DNA of 64,000 nucleotides from Dendrophyllia cribrosa (GCA_024195265.1 JAJLRJ010000007.1:13268328-13332327); one strand, 5' to 3'; numbered from the stretch's first letter, positions 21,552-33,780 are shown. Notes: a model not told the origin generated them from the sequence alone. A program made the numbers and translations.

Positions 21552-22610
21552 AAAGAACACCGGGAGTAAAATATCAAGTGATTCCTTGAGGTGAGAATTA
21601 ACTCTGATCAGTTTTTAGCGATTATTCCATGACACAAAGGAAGAATCCATTCCCATCCTGGCCATCCCGAGCCAAAGATAATCAAAAATGGTTTCAGAGC
21701 GCTAATCAGTTGTGTGAAAAACAAAACTGGAACATTGTGTTTAGGGCTCCATTGATAAAAATAAGTTCTTTAGCTCTTACTAAAAGAAATGCTAAAACTT
21801 GTTGACTTGCCCCTTTAAGCTGGAATGAAAATTATTAAATCAATATGTCGCTTACAGCAGGCTGTGCGAAATATTAGAGAAAAAATGTGCACGAAATACA
21901 TCAGTTACCAGTTATATATTTTCAGGCTAGTGACATCTCTCTTCATTCAGACGAACACACTTAATAACTACATATACTCCTAAATTCAAATCACAAATCT
22001 CTTTTATGATTTTCTCGCGATCTTATCAGATAAAACACATCACGTGGTACAAAATCGGATATCGGATATCAGCTGTTATAATTCAACACATTGATACACT
22101 GCCAAAATATGGTCAAAAAGTATATGCTAAGTATACGCTATGTCAACATGACGTATATCCAACGATGGCGGTAAATTTCGCATTTTGACAAGAGAATGCA
22201 AAAATGACGGCCCGGCCTCGATATTTTTTCTGCAAACTGTGCTTTGTTATCAATGTGTTGAATAATAAAACTATTATAGCGCTCAAGCTTGTGTAATATC
22301 GCCTAATTCTTAGCCGACGAGGCCGTAGGCCTAGTCGGCTAAAATTAATAGTTTAATATCCTATGTCCGATTTGATATCGGTCTTCCTATTTTTTCGACG
22401 CCAATTAAAGCAAGTGAATAAGTTGAAATTCAGGACCAAAATTAATTTTTCATGGAAGAAATAAATCGTTTTATAAACGCCAGTGAAGGCGAGATTGTAT
22501 CATTTAACTTTTTATTTTTCGTATCTGATTTATGCAACACACATGCAAACATGTGTACATGGAACATGCGAAATATAAATTTAATAGCTATAATTTGTAA
22601 TTGAATCAAA
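21552..22610. other. Intergenic or 5' intronic DNA, no gene seen
   Basis: It contains a short palindrome AGCCGACGAGGCC/GGCCTAGTCGGCT at 22313-22342. The missing first exons of the PLXDC-like gene should lie at or before here, but I could not identify a signal peptide exon. Confidence 0.45.
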
Positions 22611-22888
22611 GCGCTTTTCATTTGAGTGTCGTAAAACCAAAACCAAATGATAACATTGGCCAATCAAAACAGACACGGGCAATCCAATAAACCAATCAAA
22701 ACTCAAAGCAAACACGTGTAGGCGGCGCCAAGCGCAGGAAAACGCGTGCGAATAAGCCATGATTGGTTTGGGTTTTGCTTCTGATTGGTTGGGAAAGTGG
22801 CGTGCAATTTTTTAGCCAATTAAACGTGTAGCAATGCAAAACCAAAGCAATCGCGAAATTTCTTTTGACACAATTGAAAACCGCTCTA
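22611..22888. mobile_element. GAGTGTCGTAAAACC MITE, copy 1
   Basis: The left end GCGCTTTTCATTTGAGTGTC and right end GACACAATTGAAAACCGCTC are inverted repeats. The interior has ACCAATCA/TGATTGGT motifs and CGGCGCCAAGCGC. Other copies are at 25337-25880 (two) and 42542-42824. It ends six bases before an exon of the PLXDC-like gene. Confidence 0.8.
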
Positions 22889-22894
22889 TTATAG

Positions 22895-23496
22895 GACGAC
22901 CACAAGTATTACACCTCACAGTTTTACCCTGACGGACGCCACCTTTGGACTGACCTCAGGAGTAAAACAGGAAGCGTTCTTGATGAGTATCTGTCGTCCA
23001 GCAGGCTCGCTGTGAAGGACATCAAATTGTCTTTTGAATTTCCTTACTACGGTCATTTCGTGACAAATGCTACTCTTACCACCGGGGGTAAGTGTTTTGT
23101 GATATCTACACCTGTAGAATGATTTTGCCATCTATTTCCCGTAATGCTGTAATTAGTTTAAATCATTTCGAACTTTGTATCGAAACTCTTGGGTTTTTTG
23201 TTAACCTTACTGGTAATATTTAAACTCGATTTTGGTTGGCGTTAAAGAATATTATGTTTACGGTCAGATCGCACCATGGTCAGATCGTACCCAGTCAGAT
23301 CACTCCAACCAAAAGCATGGAGTAACTTATTTGATGGAGCAAACTAACTTTAGATTGGAGCGATCTGACTTTTGGTTGGAGCGATCTGACTGGGAGCGAT
23401 CTGACCATGGTGCGATCTGACCATGGTGCGATCTGACCGGATACCGTGAATAAAACTGTTTGACTTTTTGTATTTTTATTTTAGTGGTTGACTGAC

Positions 23497-23538
<42 letters not shown>

Positions 23539-26500
23539 ATTGATTGAATGACTAATGGATTGATTAAATGATTGATTGGTTGGTTGGTTAATTGATTGAT
23601 TGATTGATTGATTGGTTTGTTGGTTGGTTTATTGATGGTTGGTTGACTGAATTGGTGATTGGCTGATTGATTGATTCATTCATTCATACATTGGTTGGTT
23701 GATTGGTTGGTTGGTTGGTTGATTGGTTGGTTGGTTGGTTAATTGATTGATTGATTGATGGATTGATTGATTGACGTCATCATCATTATCATCATCATCA
23801 TCAAGTTATTTTCTCCCGTGTGGGAAATAGTACCGGAAAACTGAAACTAATTAAGCTTTAAAATGAACTTTCCTTTTGCAGGTTTTATTATTATGGGAAC
23901 ATCAAAGAGCCGACAGGTGGCTAATGTCCAGTTTGTAGCACCACTTATGGCGTACTTCAATCCTTCACTTAACAAAACGAGCACCGTTCATCATTTTAAT
24001 GATGGTGAGTAGACTTTGCAATTCAGCCTCTTGGCTGTACAGTAATTTATTCATGAACCTACGTTCCTATCTTAATAATGCACTTTATCTTCGGATTCCA
24101 GAAGTCGGGCAAGATGAAGGTATGACGTTGAATTAGTTACAAGACTTTAGGCTTAAAATCGGGAGCTTTCCCGGCTTCGGAACCCCTGAAACTCAATGAT
24201 CAAGTTCTTATAATATTGTTTATGACGTGTTGATTCAGCTACCTTTGGTATAAAATGTTTACAACAATACAATACAATACTTTATTTAACGTGGAAGGTA
24301 CACTTAGCTGTAAAACTAGTTTGCAGGTACTCCACAAACATAAGATAAAACTAAGAACAAACAGAAATTACAGCTATAAAAATATTAAAATATTAAAATA
24401 CATGATATAAATTCAAAATCAAGTAACAAATAGATAAACAATGAAAACCATGAGGCCCTCTCGGGCTTAGTTGAAAATACTTCAAACCTCCTCTTTTACC
24501 ACTTTCTCCTCATTGCTAGATACCACATTATTGGTCTAAATCAATGCACTCTATCCCATCCCGAGAACTTTATATTCGAAATATTCACTTATGTTTGGAT
24601 ATTGAGAAGCGTTATGCTCTTAAAAATGCGACCCTAAATAAATTCAACAGGAAGTGGGGAGCCTTTACTCGCGACAGTAATCTGTAGTTTTTCTTACCTA
24701 TGTGAGTCTGGTGGCCATCGAGTGCAGTCTATTTATTTTTCTTTATTTTTATTTCCCCTTACCATATATCAGTATGTATCTGTACTTGTAAATTTTTAAT
24801 AACTTTGGTGTTTCCATTAGCTACAAACTTTTTTTGAAATGGACAATATAATGTATATGATATATAGTTTGGAAGAAAACTGTAAAATATCTTCTATAAG
24901 GTGTCATAACTAATGAATGTATTTAACGTGTGTGTATGCGTGTCTGTGAACGTTATTAATTTTAATTTTTTTTGTTAGCAATTAATAAGTAAGTGTACTA
25001 TTAATAAGCAAGTGTAGTCTGTAGTGTTAATAAGTGTATCTATGTTATAAGCGTGATATGTAAGCGTATCGTAAGCATTGTATTAGTGTTTATAGCTAAA
25101 CATGTAATGAGCAGTGTAATACAGCAATAATAAATTTTAAAAAAAAGCTAAAGCTTTAATGTACCGCTTTCTTCTTTAACTTGTATGTTTGTTTCTCATG
25201 ATTTAGGAAATGAATTCATTGTGCAGTGGTCATACGTTCTCCTACATGACGCTCCTGGAGGTAATATCTGTCATGCTTGCTGAAGTTTTTTATAAACGAG
25301 AATAGGAAAACAATTTATATTCGCCGGGCAAAAGATACAGTGGTTTTCAATGGAGTCTCGAAAGTAATCTCGTGATTGCTTTGGTTTTTCATTGCTACGC
25401 TTTGTGATTGGCTGGAAACCCTCGCGCCACTTTTTCAACCAATTGGACGTAAAACCAAACCAATCGTGACTTGCTCGTACGCGTTTTCCCGCGCTTGGCG
25501 CCGGCTACATGTATTTGCTTCGAGTTCTCGGATTGGTTCATTGGATTGTCTGCGTCTGTTGTGATTGGCCAGAATGATTACTTTGGTTTTGATTTTAGAG
25601 CAGTTTTCAATTGAGTGTCGTAAAACCAAAACCAAAGTAATTACTCTGACTAATCACAGAACTCGCAGACAATTTGATGAACCAATCAGAACTCGAAGCA
25701 AATACATGTAGCCGGCGCCAAGCGCGGGAAAACGCGTGCAAACAAGTCAAGTTGGTTTTACTTCTGATTGGTTAATAAAGTGGCGCGAGACATTTTAAGC
25801 CAATCACAAAGCGTAGCAATGCAAAACCAAAGCAATTGCGAAATTACTTTCGACACTTAATTGAAAAGTGCTCCACTACAGTCAATTGAAAACCACTATA
25901 AAATATAGGTTAAAATATCGTATGATGTGAAACTGTAAAGTCTGTAAAATATATAGAGGATATTACATGGCCGCTTGAAGATACGAAATTTCTCTTCGAG
26001 TGTTGAAAAATATTTCACGAGTGAGCGCAGCGAACGAGTGAAATATTTTTCAACACGAGAAGAGAAATTTCGTATCTTCAAGCGGCCATGTAATGTTCTG
26101 TTTATTATATAAACACCAATGAAATCAAACCATTTCACTTTAATATTTTTTTGTAGTCCTAAAGTAGCAACGGTGATCTTTTCACGTGTGAAGATAACAT
26201 GTTATTCTCACGTGTGAAGATATGATGTTTACGCGCGAAAGCTCACCTGGTATTTCATTGGTGTTTATATAATAAAAATGTTTTCGATCGTTAAGATCAT
26301 CTTCAGAGAATTCAAAGAGAATACCTGAAATTATTACTACATATACCAAACCAGTGGATAGTGTTTTTCGCGTGCTCTGATTGGCTATTGAAACTCGAGA
26401 CAGTATTGCTATTCACCTCCAGGCATTGTTTTTTCTCCATTTGTCAGAAATTAATTAATCTTTTTTTGGCTGGCTATTTACTAGTGTGATATATACTAAA

Positions 26501-29500
26501 ATAATTATTCCCCTCCACTTTAGTAAATAATTGTTAATTATCTGAACATTTCTTTAAATTTATTTTCAGCTGGAAGCTTCACATTTCAGTGTATGCTAAA
26601 CAGGACTGGTGAAATCGTGTTCTCTTATCACAAGGTAATATTAACACACTATAAATTGATCGGCATTAGTTTCTATGAAAAATCCTCTTTACTCTTTTAA
26701 TTACACAACTAATTGTGAATTTGATATTCGTCATATTTAGATTCCAATTCCGGTCAGCAATATCTCCAATGCTGCTCATGCCGTTAATGTTGGTATTTCA
26801 GATGCATATTATGTTGACAAACTAAGACACTACTATGGCATTTGTAAGTACTGTTTCCAAAACACGCATAATAGAGAAATTCAGGGGAAGAAACGATAGA
26901 TTGATCCTCAAAGCGGCTATGTCACCATTTTTAGTCTTACTTTAAAAATCCCAAAAGACATATTTATGTCAGTGGAAACCCACAAACAATGGTCCAGTTT
27001 TTATACCTAATCGTACCTTTTTGGTACGCTTCGGCAACATATCAGGCGAGTTTGGTCGAGCCATGCCGGGTTCGTATTTTGGCGAGACGCAGTCGAGCCA
27101 AAATACCCATGGCGAGACCAAACGAGCCTGATATGATGCCGAAGCGTACCAAAAATGTACGATTAGGTGTTTACCGTACCCAAATTCAGCCCAAAATCCG
27201 GTGATATTTTTAGTAGTTACGGTAATAAAATCTGCCAGGCGTCCTATCGTGTGGTCCGCGAGGAGAATAAGACGAGTCAACAAACGGCGCACAAAGTGAT
27301 GAATGAAAAATAATTTTACTTTGAGTTTTATACAGCGAGCAAAGTGAGAAATCGTGGCATCAAAATATGTGTAAAACCCTTCTCTGCAAAACTATTATCG
27401 GCATTTGAAAACGAGAAAATTACAGTGTATGCCGAAGAAATCATTTTGCAAGTCTTATCTCGAGAGAACGAACACGTGCTTCAAATACTCGCTTCAGCAG
27501 TTCAAACATTCAGTTGGAGGAACTTTTTGGAACTAGAGGTAAAGTTGAGGCGTTAATGGTTGTATTTTCAAACTTTGTACCATAAAATCGTGCGATATCA
27601 GGTCAGTGACTTGATATCGTAGGATATCAGGACAGTAGACTAGGCTTCTGATTGGCTAATTGCGAATTTGGGTACGGTAATGTTTAAAATTACCCTACTC
27701 GTGCTCTACGAGTACAAATAGTTCTGGCCTGCAGATGGCCAGGATGGAAATGGATTGCATCTTGAAAAAATTGGGCCAATTTTGTGTGTCTTGGAAACCT
27801 CGCTAAACGTCCGATCTTTCTTCGAGAATGCACTTGATATCTTCCTCTTAAAGTGCACCTAACCCCCAATTTTTTTTCTTTTAATCAACTCAATGTACGT
27901 TAAAAAGTCGAATAGTGAAATATTTCGTGTTTTTAACGTCGCGTTAGTGAGTTATAGAGATTTGAATTTACAAAATGCTAATTAGATGACGTCAAATCAA
28001 GACTACCATTCTTTCTACTTCAATTTACAATACGCAGTTGACAGCTTAAGGATAATCAATTTAAGAAATACTAAATAAAAACTGTTAATAGTCAATTGAT
28101 ATGTAAAAAAATATTACTTGGGGGTGGAAACAAGTAGTTGTATAATAAACGATTCTTGATTTGACGTCATCTAATTAGCATTTTGTAAATTCAAACCTCT
28201 GTAATTCACTAACGCAACGTTAAGAACACGAAATATTTAACTATTCAAATTTTCAACGTACATTGAGTTGATAAAAAGAAAAAATTGGGGGTTAGGTACA
28301 CTTTAACACTCTTAATGTGTTCTAAAAGCATTTCATGTCCGACAAAGATACTTATAGTTTTAATATGGGTCAGTTTTGACCCAAAAAAAACGTCAAAATC
28401 CCCACGACATTGCTCCTTTCTCATTTCTTGTCCTATACATTTCCTATAGAAGTAGTGGGGAGATATTGTTTGGATATCAAGAGAACTCATCTTGAGTGAT
28501 CATGTCCTAAATTCTCATGAGAAATTTGATGCTGATCACTCTTAGGGCTTAAAGGGTAAACACACCCGGTCAGTTTTGACCACCGAGTCTACGGCTTGGG
28601 TTTGACAAGCAATAAAAACACACTTTTTTTAATTCCAGTGAGAATGTTGGTTTAACTTTACTTCTTCAGTTCTCAGAGGACACAAAACTGATTTGTCTAG
28701 ATGGCCTTAAAATTAAATTAACGAGAAAAGATATAATGTTCATCACGTCACGAGCGTGAGACAAAGAGCAAATATGAGTCCCCAACAGGAATTGAACCCA
28801 TGACCATCCGTACACCGGTCGGATGCTCTAACCCCTGGGGGGGGGGGGGGTACTCCCGACAATTGGGATGGATACTGCAATTTAGTGACCCTATCTAAGG
28901 AATATCTAAGGATCACAATACCAAAAAGACCATAAAGGATACTCTATTTAAGGACTGAGCACCTCAAAAACCCTACCCTATCGGGCGGCACATACCTATA
29001 TAGCTACGAGAGAGTCGTCGCGAGTTCGGCGCTTTACTGTGTTCATATATGACAGGCGTCCTGCGAAATCTGAGTCCCAGACGGTATGGAAGGTCATGGG
29101 TTAGATTTTATCTTTGTTCCGTGTTCGTGACACGATAAACATATCTTTTCTCATTTCATTGCCGAACTCAAAATTTACCGTCTTTCTTTATTATCTTAAG
29201 ACCTTTCTGAACCAGTTTATCGGTTATTTTCAGGGAAGATATTCCGCATATTTTATGCTTATGATGCTGTGCAGATCAACCAGAGTTGGGCCTCGGACAA
29301 TGCAGCAGTTGTACTTCGCCCCAAACCAAGTGAGATTTTTCTTTATTAGCACCTGCGCAGTGTCATGATCAGAAACAGTTGTTTGTAGCCGTTACGAAGT
29401 GTTAAAAGGACACTATCCCGGCTGAAATATCGTGTTTTAATGATTAATGGCCAGGAGCTCGCTTTATTATCTTGAAATAGGAAGAAAAAATGGCCAAAAG

Positions 29501-32500
29501 TGATGAACGCAAAGAAATATGAACTAAAAAGACAAAATAACGACTGAACGATTTGATTTTTTTGACCTCCTGTCACTAAATCAAAATTGCTGAACTGTAA
29601 TTCACTTCCTTCCCTGTAATCCTGCTCTTTTTCTCCAACCTGCTGCGTCTGTTTTGCTCTATAGAATCTTTTTATCCAATGTTGTTATATATTTGGTGGC
29701 ATTTTGCGATATAACATGGAAAGTAAGTAGGCAAAATTCAGTTATTTCGGCGGGACAGTGTCCCTTTAAGAACAATGTTGAAGACAAGGTGACGGATGAT
29801 GACGGATGATGACGGATGATGACGGATGACGTCTCACATGGCCGTTCACACTTGTTTCCATCTTTAAAACTGACGTTCGACACTTTATGAGGTTTACATA
29901 ATGTAGTATTCATGATCGTTATGTTACTTACAAACACGATAACAGAACCCCACTTGTTCGACAGAGAACTGAGTGTGCATCAGCTATGAAGCTCGGGGGG
30001 ATTTCCATACAAAAATTATGGGCGTGCTCGTCGGAATTTTCGAAAAGCACTCTAATAGGTATTAGAATCTCGTTAAATGGGCGTGGTTCAAATAGATTTT
30101 TAACTATAAGAGGTACTAAATTTATTCTAAGGCAACACAAGTCATATTCTGTTATATTTTTTCGGCTCAATACTCTAAAATAAAAGGTACCGCGATAATT
30201 CTAGGTGGTCTTTTTAGATTTTAGCACCTTAAGCGGTACCAGTCTACCAACGGTTGACCCCTTAAAGGTAAGATGAGCACCCCCATCATTTTTATATGGG
30301 AGTCTCCCGGGCTGTGAAGTTAAAACTTTCGACTATTGACCAGATTGATATTAGTGGTTTTAAGCGTGTTAAGCCTAGAAAAGTGTGTTGATTAATTTTT
30401 TTTCTCTCTCTCTCTCTCTCTAAAGTTTCAATAACATGTAGCAAACGAAGTCTAACTGTCTATTTTTCTCGTAGGTTGCATCACTGCCAGGACATGTGAA
30501 GACTGCATAGAAAGAAGAAAATTAACTGAATTTTATTGCAGCTGGTGCAATAACCTCAAAAGGTTTTCATTACATTCATTTACGTAGATTGTTTCCCCAC
30601 TTTCACTCTTTCCCTGTAATGTGTTGTTTGTTTCTGCTTTAAGGCGGGACTTAACCTGAACGCCATTTTTCCGCCACTTGTCATGACTTTAATGGGAATA
30701 TCTCGTTCACGTTTCAAGCAATCCAAAAACTCTATGCTCATCCCATGAATCTGTTATGGGGTGTTTTGTAAATTTTGGGGTGATTTTTGGGTATGTTACG
30801 TTTGGAAGGAAATAGTTTTTCTCAAAGGATTGGTAAAATTAAGAGAAATAACAAAATATTGAAGAATTAGTGTAGTTTTTAAATTAGAATTTGTAGTTAA
30901 TAATTAATAGTCCACTAGCAACCGGGGGTGCTCTTGCGTGGGTATCAACTCTCTGTTAGTGTTCCAAAAATCATTTTCTTTCCTCTATCCCTGCTTTGAA
31001 CCTCTTCACATTTCATTCAAATTTAGGTTGAGTCCCACCTTAACTGGTACGAATAAATCAGGCCTAGGGGTACCCAACAGGCCAGGAATGTTTAGTAAAA
31101 CGCTTGCAATGGCATTGCACTGTTTTTCCATATCATTTTAGTGCTTTGAAGGAAACCATGTGAAATTGAATATCAATGGATCTTTTAGCTGAATATTTTA
31201 GGGAAATGAATCTTATCCCACGAATTTACTAGCTGCGTTCACTTTTCTGAAAATCGTAACTGACTTAATTTTGTACCCAAAATGACATTTTTTTATCCCT
31301 CCTAAAACAAAAGGCGTTAAATTTTCCGATGTTAGGAAAGTTTGATGCAACATTAAAAAAAGTAAATAACAATTTTAAAGAGGGTGGCACCAAGCTAACT
31401 CTAGGTTAATTAGGATGGCCCTCCAAAAATTCCTGGTCAAATTGGAATTTAGAAATGTTAGTTTTTGAGGAAGGAGGAAAACCGGAGTACCCGGAGAAAA
31501 AAACCCTCGGAGCAAGGATGAAACTAACAACAAACTCAACCCACACTCAGAGTCCGGGAATCGAACCCGGGCCACATTCGCCACTTTAGAAACGAGAAGG
31601 AAACTGGGCCGAGTGACCTTTCGCAACTACTTCTGGGACTACTACTGGGGACAGAGACAAAAGAAGCGTCCCCTGTAACGATCCCAGAAGTCATTGCGAA
31701 AGTTCACTCGGCCCAGTTTCCTTCTCGTTTCTAAAGTGGCAAATTGGTGGGAGGCGAGCGCTCTCACCACTACATCATCCCAATTCCCCTCCTCCCTCAC
31801 TATTTTAATCTAATTTATCACGAATTTTTAGACCTTTCGAACAGATTTCCGAACAGATTTCCGAACAGATTTCCGAACAGATTTCCACCGAAACGATTCG
31901 TTGGGTGTTCTTGACGAATTGTATTTTTTTTCGCTCCGTTTTTCCTCAGGTGCTCAGATGGATTTGACAGACATCGCACAGAATGGCTTTCCTCAGGCTG
32001 CAACACTTCAGGAATTCTTCAAGTAATTCAGTTATTTAATCATTTACTTCTAAATGTCCATTTGGAAATTCCACATCAAAAACCAGTGGACTGCACATCA
32101 TTTGAACGGTCATGCACACTTTGGTATTTCATTCACAGACTTAAAGGTAGAATCCAGTAATGCAGTGTAATAAGCAGTACCATAGCTGTTACATGTAATA
32201 GCTTTAATTTGAATAATCATAAACTGTAGGTTTCGTCCACACACTCAAATGCTAGAACCATAAAACATTTAAGGGGCTTTGGTTCTGGAAATTTTTTGTT
32301 CATTGTCTCCCTTCTTTTCGTAGTTAGATAAATGTGTCGTTCAAGAGCGTCAGGTAACAAGTAACGAGACTTCAGGTCTTGCGCCATGGATAATAGCCGT
32401 TAGTTCTACATGCGCAGCGGTTCTGTCTGGCTCTGTGACGTGGCTGATCTATGCCTTCACCCATCCTAATTCTATATCAGGACTTTGCCTCACTAAGGTT

Positions 32501-33381
32501 TGTACAATAGCACTCGCTTCTGTATAATTGTTGTGTTGCACAGCTTTGGCTTGGCTTGTCATAAAACCTTCACTAATGACCATTTCCGTACAACGGCTAT
32601 CTCTCTGCAACGGCTACCTACAACGGCCACCTCCATAACGGCCATCTCCCTACAACGGCAACTCTCCATAACGGCCATCCCCCTACAACGGCCACCTCCC
32701 TACAACGGCCATCTCCCTACGACGGCCATCTCCCTACAACGGCCACCTCTCCACAACGGTTACATCTCCACAACAGAAATCTCTCTACAACAGCCACCTC
32801 TCAACAATGGTCACCTCCCTACAACGGCCACCTCTCTACAACGGCCACCTCTCTGCAACGGCCACCTCTCTACAACGGCCACCTCTCTGCAACGGCCACC
32901 TCTCTACAACGGCCACCTCTCTACAACGGCCACCTCTCTGCAACGGCCACCTCTCTACAACGGCCACCTCTCAACAATGGTCACCTCCCTACAACGACCA
33001 CCTCTCTACAACGGCCACCTCTCTACAACGACCACCTCTCTACAACGGCCATCTCTCTACAACGGCCACCTCTCTACAACGGCCACCTCTCAACAATGGT
33101 CACCTCCCTACAACGATCACCTCTCTACAACGGCCACCTCTCTACAACGGCCACCTCCCTACAACGGCCACCTCTCTACAACGGCCACCTCTCTGCAACG
33201 GCCACCTCTTTACAACGGCCACCTCTCTACAACGGCCACCTCTCTGCAACGGCCACCTCTCTGTTTTATGTTGTACAATATAATATTTTTTTAGTTTTTT
33301 CAGCGGAATAAGAGAGAAACATCGCCAGCACTAGGTCAGTCAAAGTACAATGTAGTTTGTAACATGCATTATGAATTCTAG
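22895..33381 (+). CDS. Plexin-domain-containing protein (PLXDC1/2-like), 5' end missing
   Basis: Ten exons in matching phase: 22895-23087, 23882-24004, 25207-25260, 26570-26634, 26741-26843, 29234-29329, 30475-30562, 31950-32022, 32324-32497, 33304-33381 (stop TAG). The translation follows vertebrate PLXDC proteins: YYTSQFYPDG, LSFEFPYYGHF, VQFVAPLMAYFNP, FIVQWSYV, FTFQCML, VNVGISDAYYV, then a cysteine-rich PSI domain (CEDC, FYCSWC, CSDGFDRHRTEWLSSGC). Exon 9 has one transmembrane helix (about APWIIAVSSTCAAVLSG...WLIYAF) followed by THPNS, as in PLXDC (HHPTS). The tail is 25 residues, short of the family. It should be a type I membrane protein with extracellular plexin-like and PSI domains. 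The signal peptide and first ~100 residues were not found in the window. The 33304 exon could alternatively splice at GTCAGT after CACTAG. Confidence 0.9.
23490..23775. repeat. (TTGA/TTGG)n microsatellite
   Basis: Degenerate tetranucleotide array of TGAT and TGGT units about 280 bp long, ending at a (CAT)n tract near 23790, inside an intron of the PLXDC-like gene. Confidence 0.9.
24262..24480 (-). mobile_element. LINE 3' tail with (ACAAT)n
   Basis: ACAATACAATACAATACTTTATTTAACG followed by TACACTTAGCTGTAAAACTAG resembles the tails at 17641 and 20924, in minus orientation, within an intron. Confidence 0.5.
24490..25143 (+). mobile_element. L1-like LINE 3' fragment
   Basis: One frame gives IPSRELYIRNIHLCLDIEKR, then YALKNATLNKFNRKWGAF and stops at a TAG near 24689, resembling the extreme C-terminus of L1/Tx1-like LINE proteins. 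A 3' untranslated region ends AATAATAAATTTTAAAAAAA. The upstream part contains an in-frame stop. Confidence 0.55.
25337..25900. mobile_element. Two GAGTGTCG MITEs, nested or head to head
   Basis: One copy in reverse orientation starts ACAGTGGTTTTCAATGGAG at 25337; at about 25590 a second copy starts AGAGCAGTTTTCAATTGAGT and ends near 25872; the right flank GTCAATTGAAAACCACTATA at 25880-25900 mirrors the first left end. Insertion of the second copy within the first explains the order. Confidence 0.65.
25962..26094. mobile_element. Near-perfect hairpin element
   Basis: Arms starting ATTACATGGCCGCTTGAAGA and ending with the complement GCGGCCATGTAAT pair over about 55 bp; the centre is GAGTGAGCGCAGCGAACGAG. 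Confidence 0.8.
26097..26280. mobile_element. Foldback element adjacent to the previous hairpin
   Basis: TTTATTATATAAACACCAAT at 26100 is inverted at 26255-26277 (ATTTCATTGGTGTTTATATA). TTCACGTGTGAAGAT motifs repeat inside. Confidence 0.65.
27005..27172. mobile_element. Foldback MITE with TACCTAATCGTAC ends
   Basis: TATACCTAATCGTACCTTTT and GCTTCGGCA(A/T)CATATCAGGC at the left pair with GCCTGATATGATGCCGAAGC and TGTACGATTAGGTGT at the right; the centre is GGCGAGACGCAGTCGAGCC. Confidence 0.8.
27848..28306. mobile_element. Foldback element with ~155-bp arms
   Basis: The left arm TTAAAGTGCACCTAACCCCC to about 28006 pairs with the right arm from about 28149 to GGGGGTTAGGTACACTTTAA. Arms include AAAATGCTAATTAGATGACG and its complement. 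About 140 bp separate the arms. Confidence 0.85.
28782..28835 (-). mobile_element. tRNA-derived SINE fragment
   Basis: Minus strand: GGGTTAGAGCATCCGACCGG (box A-like, anticodon arm CATCCG/CGGATG) then GGTCATGGGTTCAATTCCTG (box B). Only the tRNA-like head is clear. Confidence 0.6.
29405..29767. mobile_element. AAAGGACACTATCCCG MITE, copy 1
   Basis: Left AAAGGACACTATCCCGGCTG and right CGGGACAGTGTCCCTTT are inverted repeats. A diverged copy in the other orientation is at 33915-34505. It lies in an intron. Confidence 0.75.
29791..29830. repeat. (GACGGATGAT)4
   Basis: Four head-to-tail copies of a 10-bp unit, the last with one substitution. Confidence 0.95.
29831..31370. other. Intronic DNA around exon 7 of the PLXDC-like gene
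   Basis: Outside the exon at 30475-30562 there is a (CT)n tract at 30401-30421 and no further gene signal. Confidence 0.5.
31375..31790 (-). mobile_element. tRNA-derived SINE, split by a MITE
   Basis: Minus strand from 31785: GATGATGTAGTGGTGAGAGC (box A), CTCGCCTCCCACCAATTTG, then after the insertion GGCCCGGGTTCGATTCCCGG (box B), GGTTTTTTTCTCCGGGTACT and TTTTCCTCC. This is a composition I associate with anthozoan SINEs. The MITE at 31580-31740 interrupts the tRNA-like head. Confidence 0.75.
31580..31740. mobile_element. Foldback MITE inside the SINE
   Basis: Left GCCACTTTAGAAACGAGAAG and right CTTCTCGTTTCTAAAGTGGC are exact complements; pairing continues through GGAAACTGGGCCGAGTGA and TTCTGGGA/TCCCAGAA. 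Confidence 0.85.
32580..33262. repeat. 17-bp minisatellite, roughly 40 units
   Basis: The unit is CTCTCTACAACGGCCAC with CTCTCTGCAACGGCCAC and CCTCCCTACAACGGCCA variants. Because 17 is not a multiple of three, all frames read repetitive Leu/Tyr/Asn/Thr peptides. It is in the last intron of the PLXDC-like gene (32498-33303). Confidence 0.95.
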
Positions 33382-33519
33382 AGAATGATATTACAGTCTA
33401 GTCATGTTTAACCCTGGCTATGCATCCATTTTTGCATGTTTAACTTTATGTTAACTTATGATTCAAGTTTTTATTACATCCTTTTTGAAATCACTGGTGA
33501 TCCTTGCAATCTGATTGGC

Positions 33520-33700
33520 TCTCAGCAGTGCGATTTATTCCCGAATCGCACTATTTTTTACTCCAAATCGCATCTTTTTCTCAGCAGTGCGATTTATTCC
33601 CGAATCACACTTTTTTTGCTCTAAATCGCATCATTTTCTCAACAGTGCGATTTATTCCCGAATCGCACTATTTTTGCTCTAAATCGCATCTATAAGTCGC
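33520..33700. repeat. ~57-bp tandem repeat, three units
   Basis: CAGTGCGATTTATTCCCGAA recurs at about 33526, 33584 and 33642, each followed by TC(G/A)CACTATTTTT and AAATCGCAT. Confidence 0.85.
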
Positions 33701-33780
33701 ATCAATATTGGTACTGACTAAAATCCTGTATTTGGGGAATTAAATTGTGCGATTTCAAAATGGATGTAATAAAGTGGTAA

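Larger units (their letters stand above)
26850..29230. other. Large intron of the PLXDC-like gene
   Basis: It holds foldback elements (27005-27172, 27848-28306), a tRNA-derived block (28782-28835), a G run at 28838-28850 and unclassified AT-rich DNA. The open frame at 27344-27556 has no homology I recognise. Confidence 0.6.

Noticed and set aside
32500..33311. Open frames of 71-264 codons with Thr/Ser/Leu repeats
   Set aside because: They read through the 17-bp minisatellite in three frames; the first part overlaps a confirmed exon end and intron.
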